Shown piece by piece: positions 11,486 to 24,100 of a DNA stretch of 64,000 bases. The notes beneath the pieces are model-generated. The model was not told the DNA's origin. It searched no databases and saw nothing but the letters and a program-made list of their open reading frames with translations. The translations under genes and the position numbers were made by a program. This DNA comes from Lineus longissimus (taxonomy: Eukaryota > Nemertea > Pilidiophora > Heteronemertea > Lineidae), in NCBI RefSeq assembly GCF_910592395.1, contig NC_088320.1:3658001-3722000 (forward strand), in the 5' to 3' direction. The stretch's first letter is position 1. Every line of letters starts with the position of its first letter.

Positions 11486-12538
11486 AGCTGATTCTCGTGG
11501 CGGAGATGTATATATATGAACTACAAATGAATTTTAGACGCCGTTTTACTCTCCAGTAAAAAGTTGAAGGACGTTAAGTCATGTTAGAGATACATTTTTC
11601 TTTTCTTAATAAATCATTATAATTGTGTTTTTGCCCGTATTTCTTCAATTCCCATAAAAATTCTGCATTTCCGAAAGGAACCGGACAGTTACGGAATTTC
11701 TCGAAGGCATTGACCTTGACCCTTGTTGGCAGGTTGGCGGGAAAATCGAAAATAAACTGAATAAAGTCATTTTTCTTACTTTCCGTAGCATGTAAATTGT
11801 TGATTTTGGAAGAGGTGTGAGTTTTATACAATGTTGTTAATCAAGAGAAAGATGAAGTAAAAAGAATTCCTACGATCATACCAAAAACCATGTTTATCAA
11901 ATTGTCCGAAATAAGAACTCTATCTCACACTGTTATTGTTGAAATTGTATTACATGTCGCCTATTTACCTATTGTCGGACTCTGTTAACAGTACAGGTCT
12001 TCGTGGTGCCGGAGGCCTATGTAGTAGGCGGCTTATCACATTTAGCATGCAAAGGCTAATAGAGACAACAGCGTGGTTGTAGCAACACGACAGGTCAGGT
12101 GAATGACGTCGACGTCCTTCTCACTCACTCTCGGGCTTCTGTCTACAGTCTACCATTCTGAGCTGACCATCTTGATCTGACTGGTACCTGGCAATTTATC
12201 CTTCTCTGGATCCTTTTGGCAAAAGACATCAAATACAAACCAGCCCAGGGCCCAAATAAAGCTATCGTTTGCTCCAAGATGTTGATAAATGTTGCATAAA
12301 ATTCAGCATCGCCATTACATTGATTATAATATCACCCTCGATCTCATGAATCACAATTGCTCCTTAATCCAACGAAGAGCTATTGTGAAAATGAGACCGA
12401 TAAGCAACTGACAATGACATGTCTCATCATCTTGGAGAAAACTGAAACTATATAATCAAATGTGCACATTCGGAACAATTTTTTTTAAAATTTCAGTTTC
12501 TCACTTTCTGAATCCCTGAGCCCGTTAAAAATTTGGTA
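11486..12538. promoter_or_regulatory. TIMELESS upstream region with probable 5' UTR intron end
   Basis: No coding sequence is supported here. An AAAATTTCAG acceptor-like site ends at 12495, just 43 bases before the chosen ATG, so the 5' UTR may be split with a non-coding first exon further upstream. An 85-codon minus-strand frame (11574-11831) has no recognisable motif. Confidence 0.4.
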
Positions 12539-15500
12539 ATGGTCTTAGCGAATGTTGAGCTGCAGGCAACCTGCAGTGCCCTCGGATATTTGGAGGACTC
12601 CAACTACATAAAAGAACCAGATTGCCTCGGTAAGAAATTTTCATCAGTTTTGACCAACATCTTGGCATTGAAAGAGAATTCCATGATTTTGTAATAAAAC
12701 CTCATTTTTGAACGATTTCTTTATGTTTTCATCTGTTTTATTTCAGAGACCGTTAAGGACTTGATTCGATATTTGAAGCGGGAGGATGAGACGTGTGATA
12801 TTCGCCGCCAGCTTGGATCGGCACAGATTGTACAAAATGACCTCATCCCCATCCTCATCAGCTATAAAGATGATACGACTCTTTTTGATACAGTCATGAG
12901 GTAAGGGGCGATTTACAAAAATCGTCATTTTGCGTCTATGGGAACTCCCTTTATGAGCCTTAAAGGGACTCCTACGTCTGGACGAATAGGTCGCCAAGGG
13001 TGCCAGATTCCTTTCCCCTTCCCTAGATTTATATTTTATAGATAAAATGTCTTTTTTCCAGACTTACCTAGATCTTATTTGATATTATAACAAAAGCTCT
13101 TCATCTTTTTTCCCCAGACTTCTTGTCAACCTGACACAGCCAGCCTACATCTGTTTCAACAACCACATCCCCGAGCTCAAGGATCTGCACAATAACTATA
13201 TGGAGGTTGTGTCTGTCCTGATCTCCTACAAGCTAGCCTTCGCTAATGAAGATCTGTTTGCAATCCTCACAAAGAAATTGGGAGATCTGTTACAGCTGGT
13301 AAGTTTTTTGTGCATTTAACACCGGTTGCCACATATACAGGTGAGTTAGACCAAGAGCCGAACCTAAAGTCTCACGCCGACTGTGAGGTTCGAACCAAGG
13401 ACCACCTCTTGACCGCTAGCCGAGAGTCTGAGCCATTATATAAGTCCACAGTGGCTCCCTAACTTAGGAAATAGCTTGCTTCCATCTTGTGACAGCATTG
13501 GCTTTTGGTTCCTTTTTGACAACTCCTTATTCTGTGAGTGAGCCTCATCTGTAACTTTTGATTTGCAGGACTGGGAACATCGGCAAGAAGAAGACACGAT
13601 TCTCATCGAAAGAATCCTCATCCTTGTCAGAAACATCTTACACACGCCACCTGACCCAGACGCAGAGAAGCGGACTGATGATGATGCCAGTGTCCATGAC
13701 CAAGTCCTTTGGGCGCTTCATACGAGCGGGATGGAGGACCTCTTGCTCTATATCGGTAGTTCAGATGATGAGAGACAGTTTGCTATGCACGTTGTGGAGG
13801 TCATTTCATTGATGTTTAGGGAGCAGGTAATTTCACTCTCATGGCGACTGAAGTTTCCTCTTGATGTACGTTTTACCATTTGCCATTTTATAATTTGAAA
13901 TCTTTTACACCAAGCTCTCAGGATCAGTAGCTGCTTCTTGTAGTCGGAGAGCCCCATAAGCATGAAGTTTGATTGATTATTTCTCTCTTATATTTCAGAC
14001 CCCTGAACAGCTAGCAAGTGCTGGAGCAAAGAGGACACTGACTGAAAAGGAAAGGGATGAAAAGTAGGTTTAAGTGTGTTACACTTGAAGACAAACTTTT
14101 TACCGTGAAACCTGCAGGTGCTGAATTTGTAGGACATTGAGGGCACCTTTTTTAACAGTCGAATCCTCTGCATTACTGTTTGGATTGTGGAGATTAATTA
14201 AAATTATTGTTATCTTTGGTAAAACAACAACAAGCTGTCAATCTTTCTTCTTTTTAGGGAGCTGATGATGGTCCGAGAAAAAGAACGCGCCCAAAAGAAG
14301 ATGAACATGATGAAATACAGTACGAGACATTCACGTTTTGGCGGAACCTACGTCCTACAAAACGTCAAATCAATTAGTGACAATAACAACATGATATACC
14401 ACCGGTCGCTCGGCGATGCCAAAAACCAGACGTATGACCTCGACAAACGGCCGAAGAAGAAGTCGAAGAATTTGGCTGCTATAACGGACAGTGAGCTCAT
14501 ACGACGGTCCACTCTCAGTATTCGGTTGTTTTTGAAGGATTTCTGTGTGCAGTTTTTGGAGAACTGTTATAACCCTCTGATGTATGCAGTCAAGGTATGT
14601 ACCTGTCTTTTGTGACCACATTGTGGGGCAAAATTGCCTCTTTGCGAAGTTGCCTAGTTGTGAACTTAATGTTATCTATGTGCTGTTCTTCTCTCCAGGA
14701 TAGCCTCAACCATAAGAAGACACAAGAAAATGATGAAACATACTACCTTTGGGCCATGCGTTTCTTCATGGAGTTCCAGCGTCACTACGATTTCCGCGTT
14801 GACACAATCAGCGAGACAATGTCGGTGTCTGCATTTCATTACGTTCAGGTCCAGTTGACAGCGTACCACGAGATGATTTTGACGGAGAAAAAGGAAGGGA
14901 TCACATGGTCGAAGAGGATGCACATAGCGTTGAGGGCTTATAAAGAGTTACTGTACACACTGCTGACAATGGGAGAGTCCAAGGATGTCCAGTTGAAGGA
15001 AAGTGCCAAAGTTCTAAAAAGTGAGAATGGCATTTTTATGAGATTTCCAATGTAGTCTGTTTGAAAAATCTTTTCCTCAGTAGTAAAATAGGTAAAAATA
15101 TTATACTTTTCGGCAGTGAGGGATCTGCTGTGTCTGTATTGCCAGCACCTCTGAGAATGGTATTTGATATATATTTTCCAGGCAACATCTTCTATCTGAT
15201 GGAGTATCGAGACATCTTCCTCATTCTGTTCAAGAAGTTCAAACAGAACAAGCAGTCGCGATCGTTCCTGAAAGATCTTGTTGAAGCCACGCATATATTC
15301 ATGAAGATGCTGGAGCAGTACTCAAAAGGAAACAAGCATGTCATGGTGCAAAAGGTCAAGAAGAAAAAACCGAAGAAGAAGGCACCCAAAACTTCTCAGT
15401 GTAAGTTACTTACTACCTTGCAGGGAAACTGTGAAGAGGGGGGCCAATTAAGTTATACCAAGTCACTGATAAGTCTGTTCTGTGTTTTCCAGAGGACAAA

Positions 15501-16537
15501 CGCCCACCCTTAGAGTTGGCATTCACTTCATTTTGAAGGAGTTTAAATTGCTTAAGAATTTCAAGTTCTAGCCAAAATGGTCAATTCAGACTTAAAGATA
15601 GTTTTCCCACAATTTTCTAGGCACTGAGGAGCCCCAGTATACTGAGGAGGAACTTGAGAGCATGTGGGACAGTGTCTCGAGTGAACTATCGGGGATCCTA
15701 CAGGGGCGAGGGGAAATGCCAGATGATGTCGCGCCATTCGATGCTGCGTCTGAGGTAGAGATTGAACAACAGAGGTGAGTGAGGGAGGGTTTTGTAGTTG
15801 TTTTTGCCCAACACTATGGCCCAAGGGAGTTGCTTCAGTGTGCCGATGATCAAGTTTACTCTGTCTAATCGATATAGTTGACAATGATTTTGTCTTTTTA
15901 GAGCTGATGCCATGTTACGTATCCAGGACACCTTGCGAGAACAGAAACCGGGTGCAGCATTGGCGCTGCTACGGGCGGCAAGGGAAGTCTGGCCCGAGCA
16001 GGACGTGTTTGGATCTGAAGACATCTCACCTGAGGATGAATTTGTTGCCTTGCGCGAGATATTCATGACTTATATACCGAGTAAGTGGATATATTTCTAC
16101 TGACAGAAACTGGAAGACATTACGGCCAAAATAAATATCATGAAAATTTGATTTTTTTTTTCTAAAATCACCAAAATAAAATGCCACCAAAATTTCTATC
16201 TATAGTGTACTGATTGATTTTAACAAAATTTTTGGTTGGTTCATACCGTTCTTAGATTGGCACCCGGAGGCCTGGAACTGAAAAAGGTTTTAATCTTGTC
16301 TTTTAGGATCAATTGACAATCCAGTCGCAGGAGAAGAAAACAATGAACTGGATGAAGAGGAGGATGAACTGGAGATGCATACACAGACTTCGGAGGCCGA
16401 GTTTGATTTCGTGGACTATGTGAGGAAGTGAGTAAAGTGAATTGTCTGAGAGTGGCAGCAACATATAATAATTTTCTATCATTTTTAGCTCACCTCTTAG
16501 CAGAGGTGAGCTTATCCCATACCGTGGCGTCCGTCGT

Positions 16538-16576
<39 letters not shown>

Positions 16577-19500
16577 GCGTCGTCGTCGTCGTCGTCGTCG
16601 TCCGTCGTCCGTTAGCAGGGCACGTTTCGTAACTGTTAGAGCTATTGAGTTGAAACTTGGTACACATGTACCCTTATGTAATGACACCTGGGAGACCAAG
16701 TTTCGGTCCGATTCGTTTCATGGTTTGGCCACCAGGGGGCCAAACGTTAAAAGTGAAAATATGCAATATCTCCCTCAATAGTAGTCGGGAAATTTTGAAA
16801 AAAATATGGTAGGTACTTCTAGCAAAGGTGCATCATATATCCTCCGGGTTTTTGATTTGACCTCCTTTTCAAGGTCACAGAGGTCAAATGGTGTAAATTG
16901 GCCGTTAGGATGTAACGATGGCACGTTTCTAAACTGCAATGACTATTGATACCAAATTTGGTACACATTTACCCCTTAGTCAGCTGATCTCAGGGACCGA
17001 AGTTTGGTCCAATATGATTCACCACTTGACCACCAGGGGGCAAAATCCAAAAACCTTAAAAATGTGATTATTCCTTAACTTCTTGCCCGATTGCCACCAA
17101 TTTGATATCATGGGTACATCTAACCACCATACAGTATATGTCACACAGGTTTTTAATTTGACCTTCTTGTCAAGGTCACAGAGGTCAAATGGCGTAAATT
17201 CGCCGTCAGGCCGTAACAATGGCACGTTTCTTAACTGCAATGACTATTGATCACAAATTAAGTACACATGTACCCCTTGGTCAGGTGATCTCAGGTACCG
17301 AAGTTTGGTGCGATCTGATTTGCCGTTTGGCCTCCAGGGAGGGGGCCAAATCCTAAATTCTTCAAAATGCCATTATTCCTAGTAATGACTTGCCCGATTG
17401 GCACCAATTTTATATCATAGGTACATCTAATTCTAACAACCATTCAATGTGTCACCCGGGTCTTCTTTGATTTGACCTACTTTTCAAGGTCACAGAGGTC
17501 GAATGTACTGTAAATTGGCCATTTTGGGGAAATTGTAATTGCTTGGACCTACATCAAACCTAACACTACATGACACAAGACCATGCTCTTTATCCATCTT
17601 TCCTCCACATGAGGTGAGCACAATGGCCCTGGCCATTTCATTTAAAGAATGGTGCCCCTTCCTTAATGGTGCAAAGAACACTGACCTTCCAGTCTCTGTT
17701 CGTGTCATGTCCTCAAACTTCCATCCTAGGTTTGCAAATGGTGCCGTTCTCAAGCCATATATTCTCCTCCTGAGCGAATTCAAGAAGAACTCTGTACAGA
17801 TAAACCACTACATTATCAAGATACTTCATCGGGTCGCTGTCGACTGCAAAACGCCAGGCCTCCTCTTCCAAATCTCGTTGTTCAGAGTCTTCCAGAACTT
17901 CTACAGGGATCCCATATCAAGAATAAGTCATTACAAGGTATGCTGTTCTACCATACAAATCTGTGGAATTCACATGGGACCTGCTATAATAAACACATTT
18001 AAGTGCTACATTTATTTGCATGATCAAACCACTTTATAACACTGTCTTGTTGCTTTTTTGTGGCGTTTTATTGCTAATTTGGTTTGTGATGTCGCTTAAT
18101 TAGCTTCATGGAAAACCCGTAGCAAAAACAAATCAAGCATATATTCGCCAGTTCATCAGGTCAATTCTCTAACCTCACTTGCAGGAAATGTCAAAATTTG
18201 GTGCGTACATAATGAAGAAGTTCTTCGAGGCGTCGAAAAACAATGAGAAGATATTCGTGGAAATATGGTTCTGGAAGAATGTGAAGGAATCCTTGGAAGT
18301 GGTGGATGGCTATGGAACGTACTCAAAGTAAGCGTTTTAGACGATTGAGAAGTGGCCACTGTAATTTTCTTCAACCCTCACCCATACGTTTTTGGGTGAG
18401 GAACCCCTGAACTCTCCTCTTTTCTGGAGGTGGTTGGGTAGAGAGTCTACAACTATAATTTGTGTAACAATTTGATTGCTGAAGCAAATGATATAAACCT
18501 TGTTCATTTATTAAATACTTTCAGGCAATCTGGGCCTAAGATCTGGACGGAAGAACAAGACATGGAACTGACTGCCCTGTTCGAGGAGTACAAGGACAAG
18601 GAAGAGGCTGGCATGGACACTATCGATCACATCCTCGTTCACATCATGGATCAAACAAAGAGCAGACGACAGATCATCCGCCATCTCATCCATCTCAATC
18701 TGATCGGGAGCTCGGTGATGTACAGGAAAAATAAACCAGGGTATGTACTCTTACTATTCAACTCTACAGCATCCCTGACTGCAGTAAAACCTCTCTAATA
18801 AGATCACCCCTGGGACTGATGAATGCTGGCCTTGATAGAGAGAAGCACTTTATAAGATCTTGCATTTCACTTTCATTTCATCATCTGTTTTCAGGTCATC
18901 ACGTCCTCGTGGCTGGCAAGAAGAGCAGGTGGAGGAACTTCGAGAATTATACGACAGATACAAAGACTGTGAAGATCCGCTCAGTGACATCATCAACAAC
19001 ATGTCACACAAGCGATCGAAACCGAAAATTGTTGAAAAGTTACAAGAGTTAGGTCTCATTGGTGAGGACCAACAACTGTATCGAAAGCGTCAACGTCACG
19101 CTGGGAGGCGCAAGCGATGCGCTGGGAGTGATTCATCGGATAAATCAAGTTCTGATAATGATTCGGAATCGGAAGGACCAGAAGAAGAGGAACCAGAGAT
19201 ATCTGAGGATAGCTCGAGTTCTTCTTCAAGTGAGGAGGAGATGGGAGGAGGAGAGGGTGATGCTGGTGCTGATGCTGATGCTGCTGATCGACCAAACACA
19301 GGGCCAGTTGGAAAATATTTGAAACAGTTGGCGGAAGCGGGGCTGAGTGATCAGGTGACATGGATGCAGGAATATCTGCGGAGGACGGCGACAGATCGTG
19401 AAGAAGAGGGTACGTTGAAATGATGGCACGTACCATTCAAATCCAGGTCACAAACAGCGGATTAGCAGGTTTTTTGTTGATAAATGGCATATTTAAGACA

Positions 19501-21756
19501 TTGATGCGTCCAATCACTTTAATCTGTAAAACTGAGCAAGAGTCTTGACCTGCCCGGCTACACTTTGATTTTGGGAGGACTTACCTTATGTCCAAAGACT
19601 CTACGATGACATTCAGAGATGTCTTTGAGCTTATGTTTTCACATCATTTTATTTCCAGATGATGGTGAGCCAACGCCCATTGTTACATTCACTGAAGAGA
19701 ATGAGGACGCGATGGAGAACAAGGCATTCAAGAGTATGCTGAAAAAACTTGGTGTAAGGCCACCTGCTAATGAACAGGTACGTGCTAAGATGATGTATTA
19801 AGTTTGGGAGCTGAGGATCAACTACACGTAGGACATTTTTAAGGTGACTCCATCTTATTTATAAAATGACTAATTCCTTTGTCCATTCCAGGAACGATTC
19901 TGGCGAATCCCAGGAGAACTAAAACCTGCTGAATTGCGAGACCGCGCTGACTGGTTGAATCCCGATTTTAAGGGCAAAGGCCTCTTTGCGACAGATCGCT
20001 TTAGTAAACTCAAAAGTATGGCAAAGAAAAAGGCCAAGGAGGAACGCAGGAAGGCACGAGAGGAGAAGAGACGCTCGAGGGAGGAGAGACGGAAAGCGCG
20101 CGAGGAACGCCTGGCAGGGAAAGAGGAGCGCCAACAGAGGCGGCAGGAGAAGATGGAGATGAAGATGCTGAGGAAGGAGGAGAGACTCCGGAAGGCTGCG
20201 CTGAAGAAGAAGAGGCAGGCAGAGGAGGAGGGTCCAAAGAAGTAATATATGATATAATCTTTATCATCTCTGTCTCTTTATTTTCTTTTCCAATGAACAA
20301 TTCATCTTATTATGATCAGACGTTTATTAGTCTTACCTCTGTTTTCAGGTTCAAGTCTGCTGAGTTTGTCCCATCGGACTTTGATAGTTCTAGCAGTGAG
20401 GAAGACCGACCGATAATGGCGGAGTGTATCCAGGTTGGCGATGGCCAGCAAGCGGGGGAGGAAAAACCCAAACCAACACATTCAGCTAGTGACACGTCTA
20501 GTTTAAGTTCACTTTCAGAATTTGATGACGTTGAAGACAGGTAGGTCCCTCGAAATTTTTGAGTTAAAATTACAATGAAACTTGGTTGTTAGAGAAAGAG
20601 AAACCAAATACAGCTTTCAGGGAATTTTGATCGTTTGGGGTTGGACTAATACTTGCTGGCCTCAAACAGACCTCGACCTTCCGTAATGCAGGACAACTCA
20701 TGAATAGGCAAGGTGGCTAAGAACTAATGCGAGGGACTGATTGCAGCTGGGGGATGTCGCTAGACTACTTCAGCTGCAGCATACAGTTCATTCTTATCAT
20801 TTCAGGCCTTCCTCTGTGACGAAAAAGAAAACCAAGAAACCTGCCACACAGAAGAAAAAGAAACCCACATCTGAAGACGAGTCGTCAATGCCGTCTGACT
20901 CTGCTTCATCGGCTGCTCCCGATCTAGATGACGCTTTCCCCATCACGTCCTCGGAAGATGAAACGGAAAACATTTCACTTGCCGACCTTCACAAGAAAGC
21001 AACTGACAAAAAGAACAAATCACCTCTGAAAAAAACGCAAAAGTCTGCGATGAAGAAGAAGTCACCAGTCAAGAAGGCTCGCAAGTCTCCAGTCAAGAAG
21101 TCACGTCTGAAACGATCGTTGCCTAGCGATTCATCAGAGGAAGATAGGTAGGGTTTGTTTTGTTTTACAGGGTATCTTCATAAAGATGCAGTTGAATTTG
21201 GTTCACAATTGAAGCCATTTGCTAGAATATAAAGCTTGTCCCTTCAATTTCAGTGATGCTGAAAGATTGGTCATTGACACACCTGCTGGAACCACCAGCC
21301 AACCCAAGAAGCGGACACGATTCATGGAGTTGGGGAGTGATAGTGAGGATGACATGCCGCTACTGAATCTAGCATCGAAAAGTGGTCGTGATACTGTGGA
21401 TGGTGATGAGGATGGTGAAGAAAGAAATGCAGGTAAGGCCATGAAAAACAGACATGTCAGAGTTAAAATGTGGAGTCCACTTTAGGCTTCCATCCACCCA
21501 CATGTATGTGGAATCTTTAACTTGCCCTGGCATAGACAGAGACTTCCCCAAAATCACAAGCACTGTGTTGAGGTTTCAAATGCAGACCCCTTCGAGATAC
21601 ATATCTCAAGTGTTTTTTTGTCTTGTTTCAGCTTCATTCCCTGCTACACTGTTCACTCAGCCGCCAGCCTCCGATTCAGACTCGGACATTGATGACCACA
21701 TCCCATTACGACGAGTAATCAAGCGGAAACAGATTGAGAGTGACTCCGATGATTGA
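12539..21756 (+). CDS. TIMELESS: TIMELESS (timeout/Tim-1), replication fork protection protein
   Basis: The 21 exons are 12539-12629, 12747-12900, 13118-13298, 13569-13826, 13999-14063, 14258-14594, 14699-15020, 15182-15400, 15621-15774, 15902-16080, 16307-16427, 17730-17937, 18185-18327, 18525-18740, 18895-19409, 19659-19777, 19892-20241, 20349-20540, 20806-21147, 21254-21432 and 21632-21756. All have GT-AG borders and sum to 4470 bases (1489 residues). The N-terminal TIMELESS domain covers about residues 20-280 ([28 protein letters not shown]). Two Myb-like helical repeats near 811-950 ([19 protein letters not shown] and [19 protein letters not shown]) correspond to the PARP1-binding region. 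In the family, TIMELESS pairs with TIPIN to stabilise replication forks and cohesion in the nucleus. This is the ancestral timeout type, not insect clock tim. The C-terminal tail (about 1055-1489) is acidic, Lys- and Ser-rich, and longer than in the 1208-residue human protein. Confidence 0.96.
13345..13440 (-). repeat. tRNA-related SINE fragment in TIMELESS intron 3
   Basis: On the minus strand TGGCTCAGACTCTCGGCTAG resembles an A box and TTGGTTCGAACCTC matches a B box (GGTTCGAANCC), at tRNA-like spacing. The anticodon arm does not pair well, so a tRNA-derived SINE head or pseudo-tRNA is favoured. It lies wholly inside intron 3 (13299-13568). Confidence 0.5.
16487..17637 (+). mobile_element. 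1.15 kb non-autonomous repeat in TIMELESS intron 11
   Basis: The element opens with a perfect hairpin, AGCTCACCTCT-TAGC-AGAGGTGAGCT (16487-16512). A CGT-rich microsatellite follows, then three tandem units, and it closes with a GAGGTGAGCACAATGGCCCTGG sequence that repeats the opening GAGGTGAGC. The units begin at GGCACGTTTC at 16619, 16920 and 17221, a period of 301. Each contains a TTGGTACACATGTACCCCTT-like block and an AAGGTCACAGAGGTCAAATG block. No transposase or reverse transcriptase is encoded. The intron (16428-17729) is otherwise short, so the insertion accounts for almost all of its length and leaves the splice sites untouched. Confidence 0.8.
16527..16610. repeat. (CGT)n microsatellite
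   Basis: More than 20 CGT/GTC triplets with few interruptions lie inside the intron 11 element. Frames across it read as arginine runs, which are an artefact of the repeat. Confidence 0.95.
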
Positions 21757-21912
21757 GAGACATTGATCTTACATGTACAGGATTATAAACAGTCTTGAGA
21801 CATCTTATCGAATACTGTGATACTGGATTCTGCGAGTTCTGAAACATCTGAAAAAGCATGGCGTTAAGCCGTTAAGGACTTACTGCATTTGGTCACTGCT
21901 GATTGGTGATAC

Positions 21913-21918
21913 ATTAAA
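21913..21918 (+). promoter_or_regulatory. possible TIMELESS poly(A) signal (ATTAAA)
   Basis: ATTAAA lies 157 bases after the stop codon. No AATAAA was seen in the next few hundred bases, and another weak variant (AATACA) occurs near 22184. Which one is used cannot be decided from sequence. Confidence 0.35.
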
Positions 21919-22823
21919 GGGACTACTGTGCAAACAGCAAAAAAGAGCTTAGCGTGTCTAATGTTTATGAGGACTTGGCCTTTGACTTGCATTGTTGGTA
22001 CCATCCTGTACAAGGTCATGCACCAATCGACTCCTAGCAGTCATATGCAATTTCAAATGTGCTCAGAAGTTTCTTGAATGCTCATTATGTCTCCAGTTAC
22101 ATTCTGTTAATCACTGCCAAATATATGATAATATTATTCTTGTAACCATTTTAGTATGTATCAGTGCTTTTGTATCATGAAAATACATTGTCTATTTCTT
22201 ATACTTGTACAGGTATGCTGTAATATAGTTTCATATGATTTAACCACACTTGTTTATTTATTCCTTATTCATTTCCTCATGAGATGACTCTATCCTTATG
22301 AATGGAGTAGTCATGAAATGGAGTAGTTTAGTTACGTATTGAGAGAAATAGCCTGAAGTAAGGATGACATTTGAAGGAGATTTTGAGTTCTCGCCCCTCA
22401 CAAAAAATGATATAAAAAGCAGACAAACTGTCCTTGTAACGAAGTTCTCGAAGGAGTCGAACATGCGAGAACGCGTTCGGGAACCGTTCCTGTTCCCAAA
22501 TCTCACACCACCTCGTCTGCTGGTGCAGCGAAACGAACGAAGAACAAAGATGGCGGACAAGGACAGTTCCTCTGCTTTTTACGTTATTTTTTGTGCGATT
22601 TCAACAAGAAAACAATATCTTAAACAGCTTTGACCCGCTTTACAACTAAAAAATGTAAATATGCACTTGTACTAATTACATTTTTAACATAGTCGACGAG
22701 ACGTAAGGCGGAAAAATGGATTTTATCGCGAAAATGAAGAAAATAACATGCCGGCCGGGTTTTCCCGTGGTTTCGGCGGGGTAGCTATGACAACAGCACT
22801 AGCCCGTTCGAGACTCGGGAACG
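21919..22823. other. intergenic stretch with a promoter-like segment
   Basis: No recognised gene is present. CAAAGATGGCGGACAA at about 22547 resembles a YY1-type promoter element. It is followed by short open frames on both strands (22713-22933) with no recognisable product. A short or non-coding transcript could start here, but nothing further supports one. Confidence 0.35.
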
Positions 22824-23070
22824 TGTACGCCTGTTCCGGAACGCTGGAGAACGGGGAGTCGAAAATACCATCGAGATGGCGCATGTTCCTCCGGGATGTA
22901 CTTAACACGGCCCATATCAACAAGGGATATTAGGAAGAGCTATCATCTGTACGCCTGTTCCGGAACGCTGGAGAACGGGGAGTCGAATACACCCATCGAG
23001 ATGGCTCATGTTCCTCCGGGATGTACTTAACACGGCCCATATCAACAAGGGATATTAGGAAGAGCTATCA
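22824..23070. repeat. tandem duplication, about 122 bp x 2
   Basis: Copy 1 (22824-22945) and copy 2 (22948-23070) are almost identical. They differ only around 22862-22883 and its counterpart (GAAAATACCATC versus GAATACACCCATC, and GGCGCATG versus GGCTCATG). The near identity implies a recent duplication, or an assembly artefact in this haplotype. Confidence 0.9.
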
Positions 23071-23309
23071 CCTTACTTTCGCCAGAAGATGCGGAAAAGA
23101 TTGCTGACACTCCACCAAAAGAAGAAAACAAAGAATTATCTCTTACAATATTTTATTACCGATACTTGATTTGATGCACCATAAAAGCATTCTTATCTTA
23201 CACTGCATAAAAGCCTAGTGTGAAACAAATTCCTTCCCTCAACAACGCATTTTGTGAGCAGTTAGCTTGTCCTACAACACTGATCTATCTCATAGGCCTA
23301 CACTAGCAT

Positions 23310-23410
23310 CCTGAACCTCGTGCTCTTGTACTCCCTTTAAATGAAGCTGCGGTATATCTTTATGAACATAATGTAAATCTTGATAAGATGCAAAAACCTT
23401 AGGGGTATAA
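23310..23410. repeat. dispersed repeat, copy B (first copy near 6815)
   Basis: CATCCTGAACCTC, TACTCCCTTTAAATGA, GGTATAT, AATCTTGATAAGATGCA follow in the same order as in the copy at 6815-6905, with small indels. It is an interspersed repeat of unknown family. Confidence 0.6.
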
Positions 23411-24094
23411 GGGTGGCTGAAGAGTTCCAAATACCAATTTGCGAAAAAAGTCTGAAAAAAATTCACAATTTTTTATTATTTTAAACCTTTTGAAATGTAA
23501 TTATATTCATACATGTAAGCAATAAATCACCTACATGTATCATCAAGCACACTCCACTGCCAATTACTGGCACAGTACATGTATATCACGAAAATTGACA
23601 AACAAATTATATATTAACAATTCTTTGGCTAAGCAAGATTATCAATACATGTAGTATCTCACATGTCATAGCTAAATGAACAAACACATGAGTTTTGTGC
23701 CTTTCGAATTTATGTTGAATCAACTCACGTAAATGAAGCACTTTACAGCATTTGATGTGCCCATCAAGCAATTATACTACTCGAGTTTGCATTGATTAAG
23801 GAAATAATTCATATTATATACAACAGTATCTTTTATACACATATATCTGGATTGACCTACCATGACCGAGGTCTGTCCATATCCTGCCTGAAAGTATGGA
23901 CCATTCCCGAGATTTTCAGACACAACCAAAGCCAAATTTATACATTATACACTGCCCAGACAATTTAGAAAATATTTGGCCCCTCCATCTATGCGTTTAA
24001 CAAAGCAACATGACTAGATAATGATGGCCCACACACACAAAATCTAAATAAAAGATGACGGACTTACAATGCAGAAAAAAGGCTGTTCTTCTGA
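23411..24094. other. gene-free AT-rich stretch
   Basis: I see no exon, RNA gene or transposon here. It lies beyond the poly(A) signal of the minus-strand adaptor gene. Confidence 0.5.
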
Positions 24095-24100
24095 TTTATT
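24095..24100 (-). promoter_or_regulatory. poly(A) signal of the coiled-coil adaptor gene
   Basis: AATAAA on the minus strand lies about 470 bases downstream of the stop codon at 24573, a plausible 3' UTR length. Confidence 0.5.

Noticed and set aside
16428-16781. 117-codon frame with a long arginine run (and its mirror on the minus strand)
   Set aside because: It is the translation of a CGT microsatellite inside the intron 11 repeat of TIMELESS, not a protein.
20231-20245. Apparent TIMELESS stop (AAGTAA) at the end of exon 17
   Set aside because: A donor (AA/GTAATA) precedes it. The next exon restores K-F-K-S-A-E-F-V, a typical TIMELESS sequence, so translation continues.
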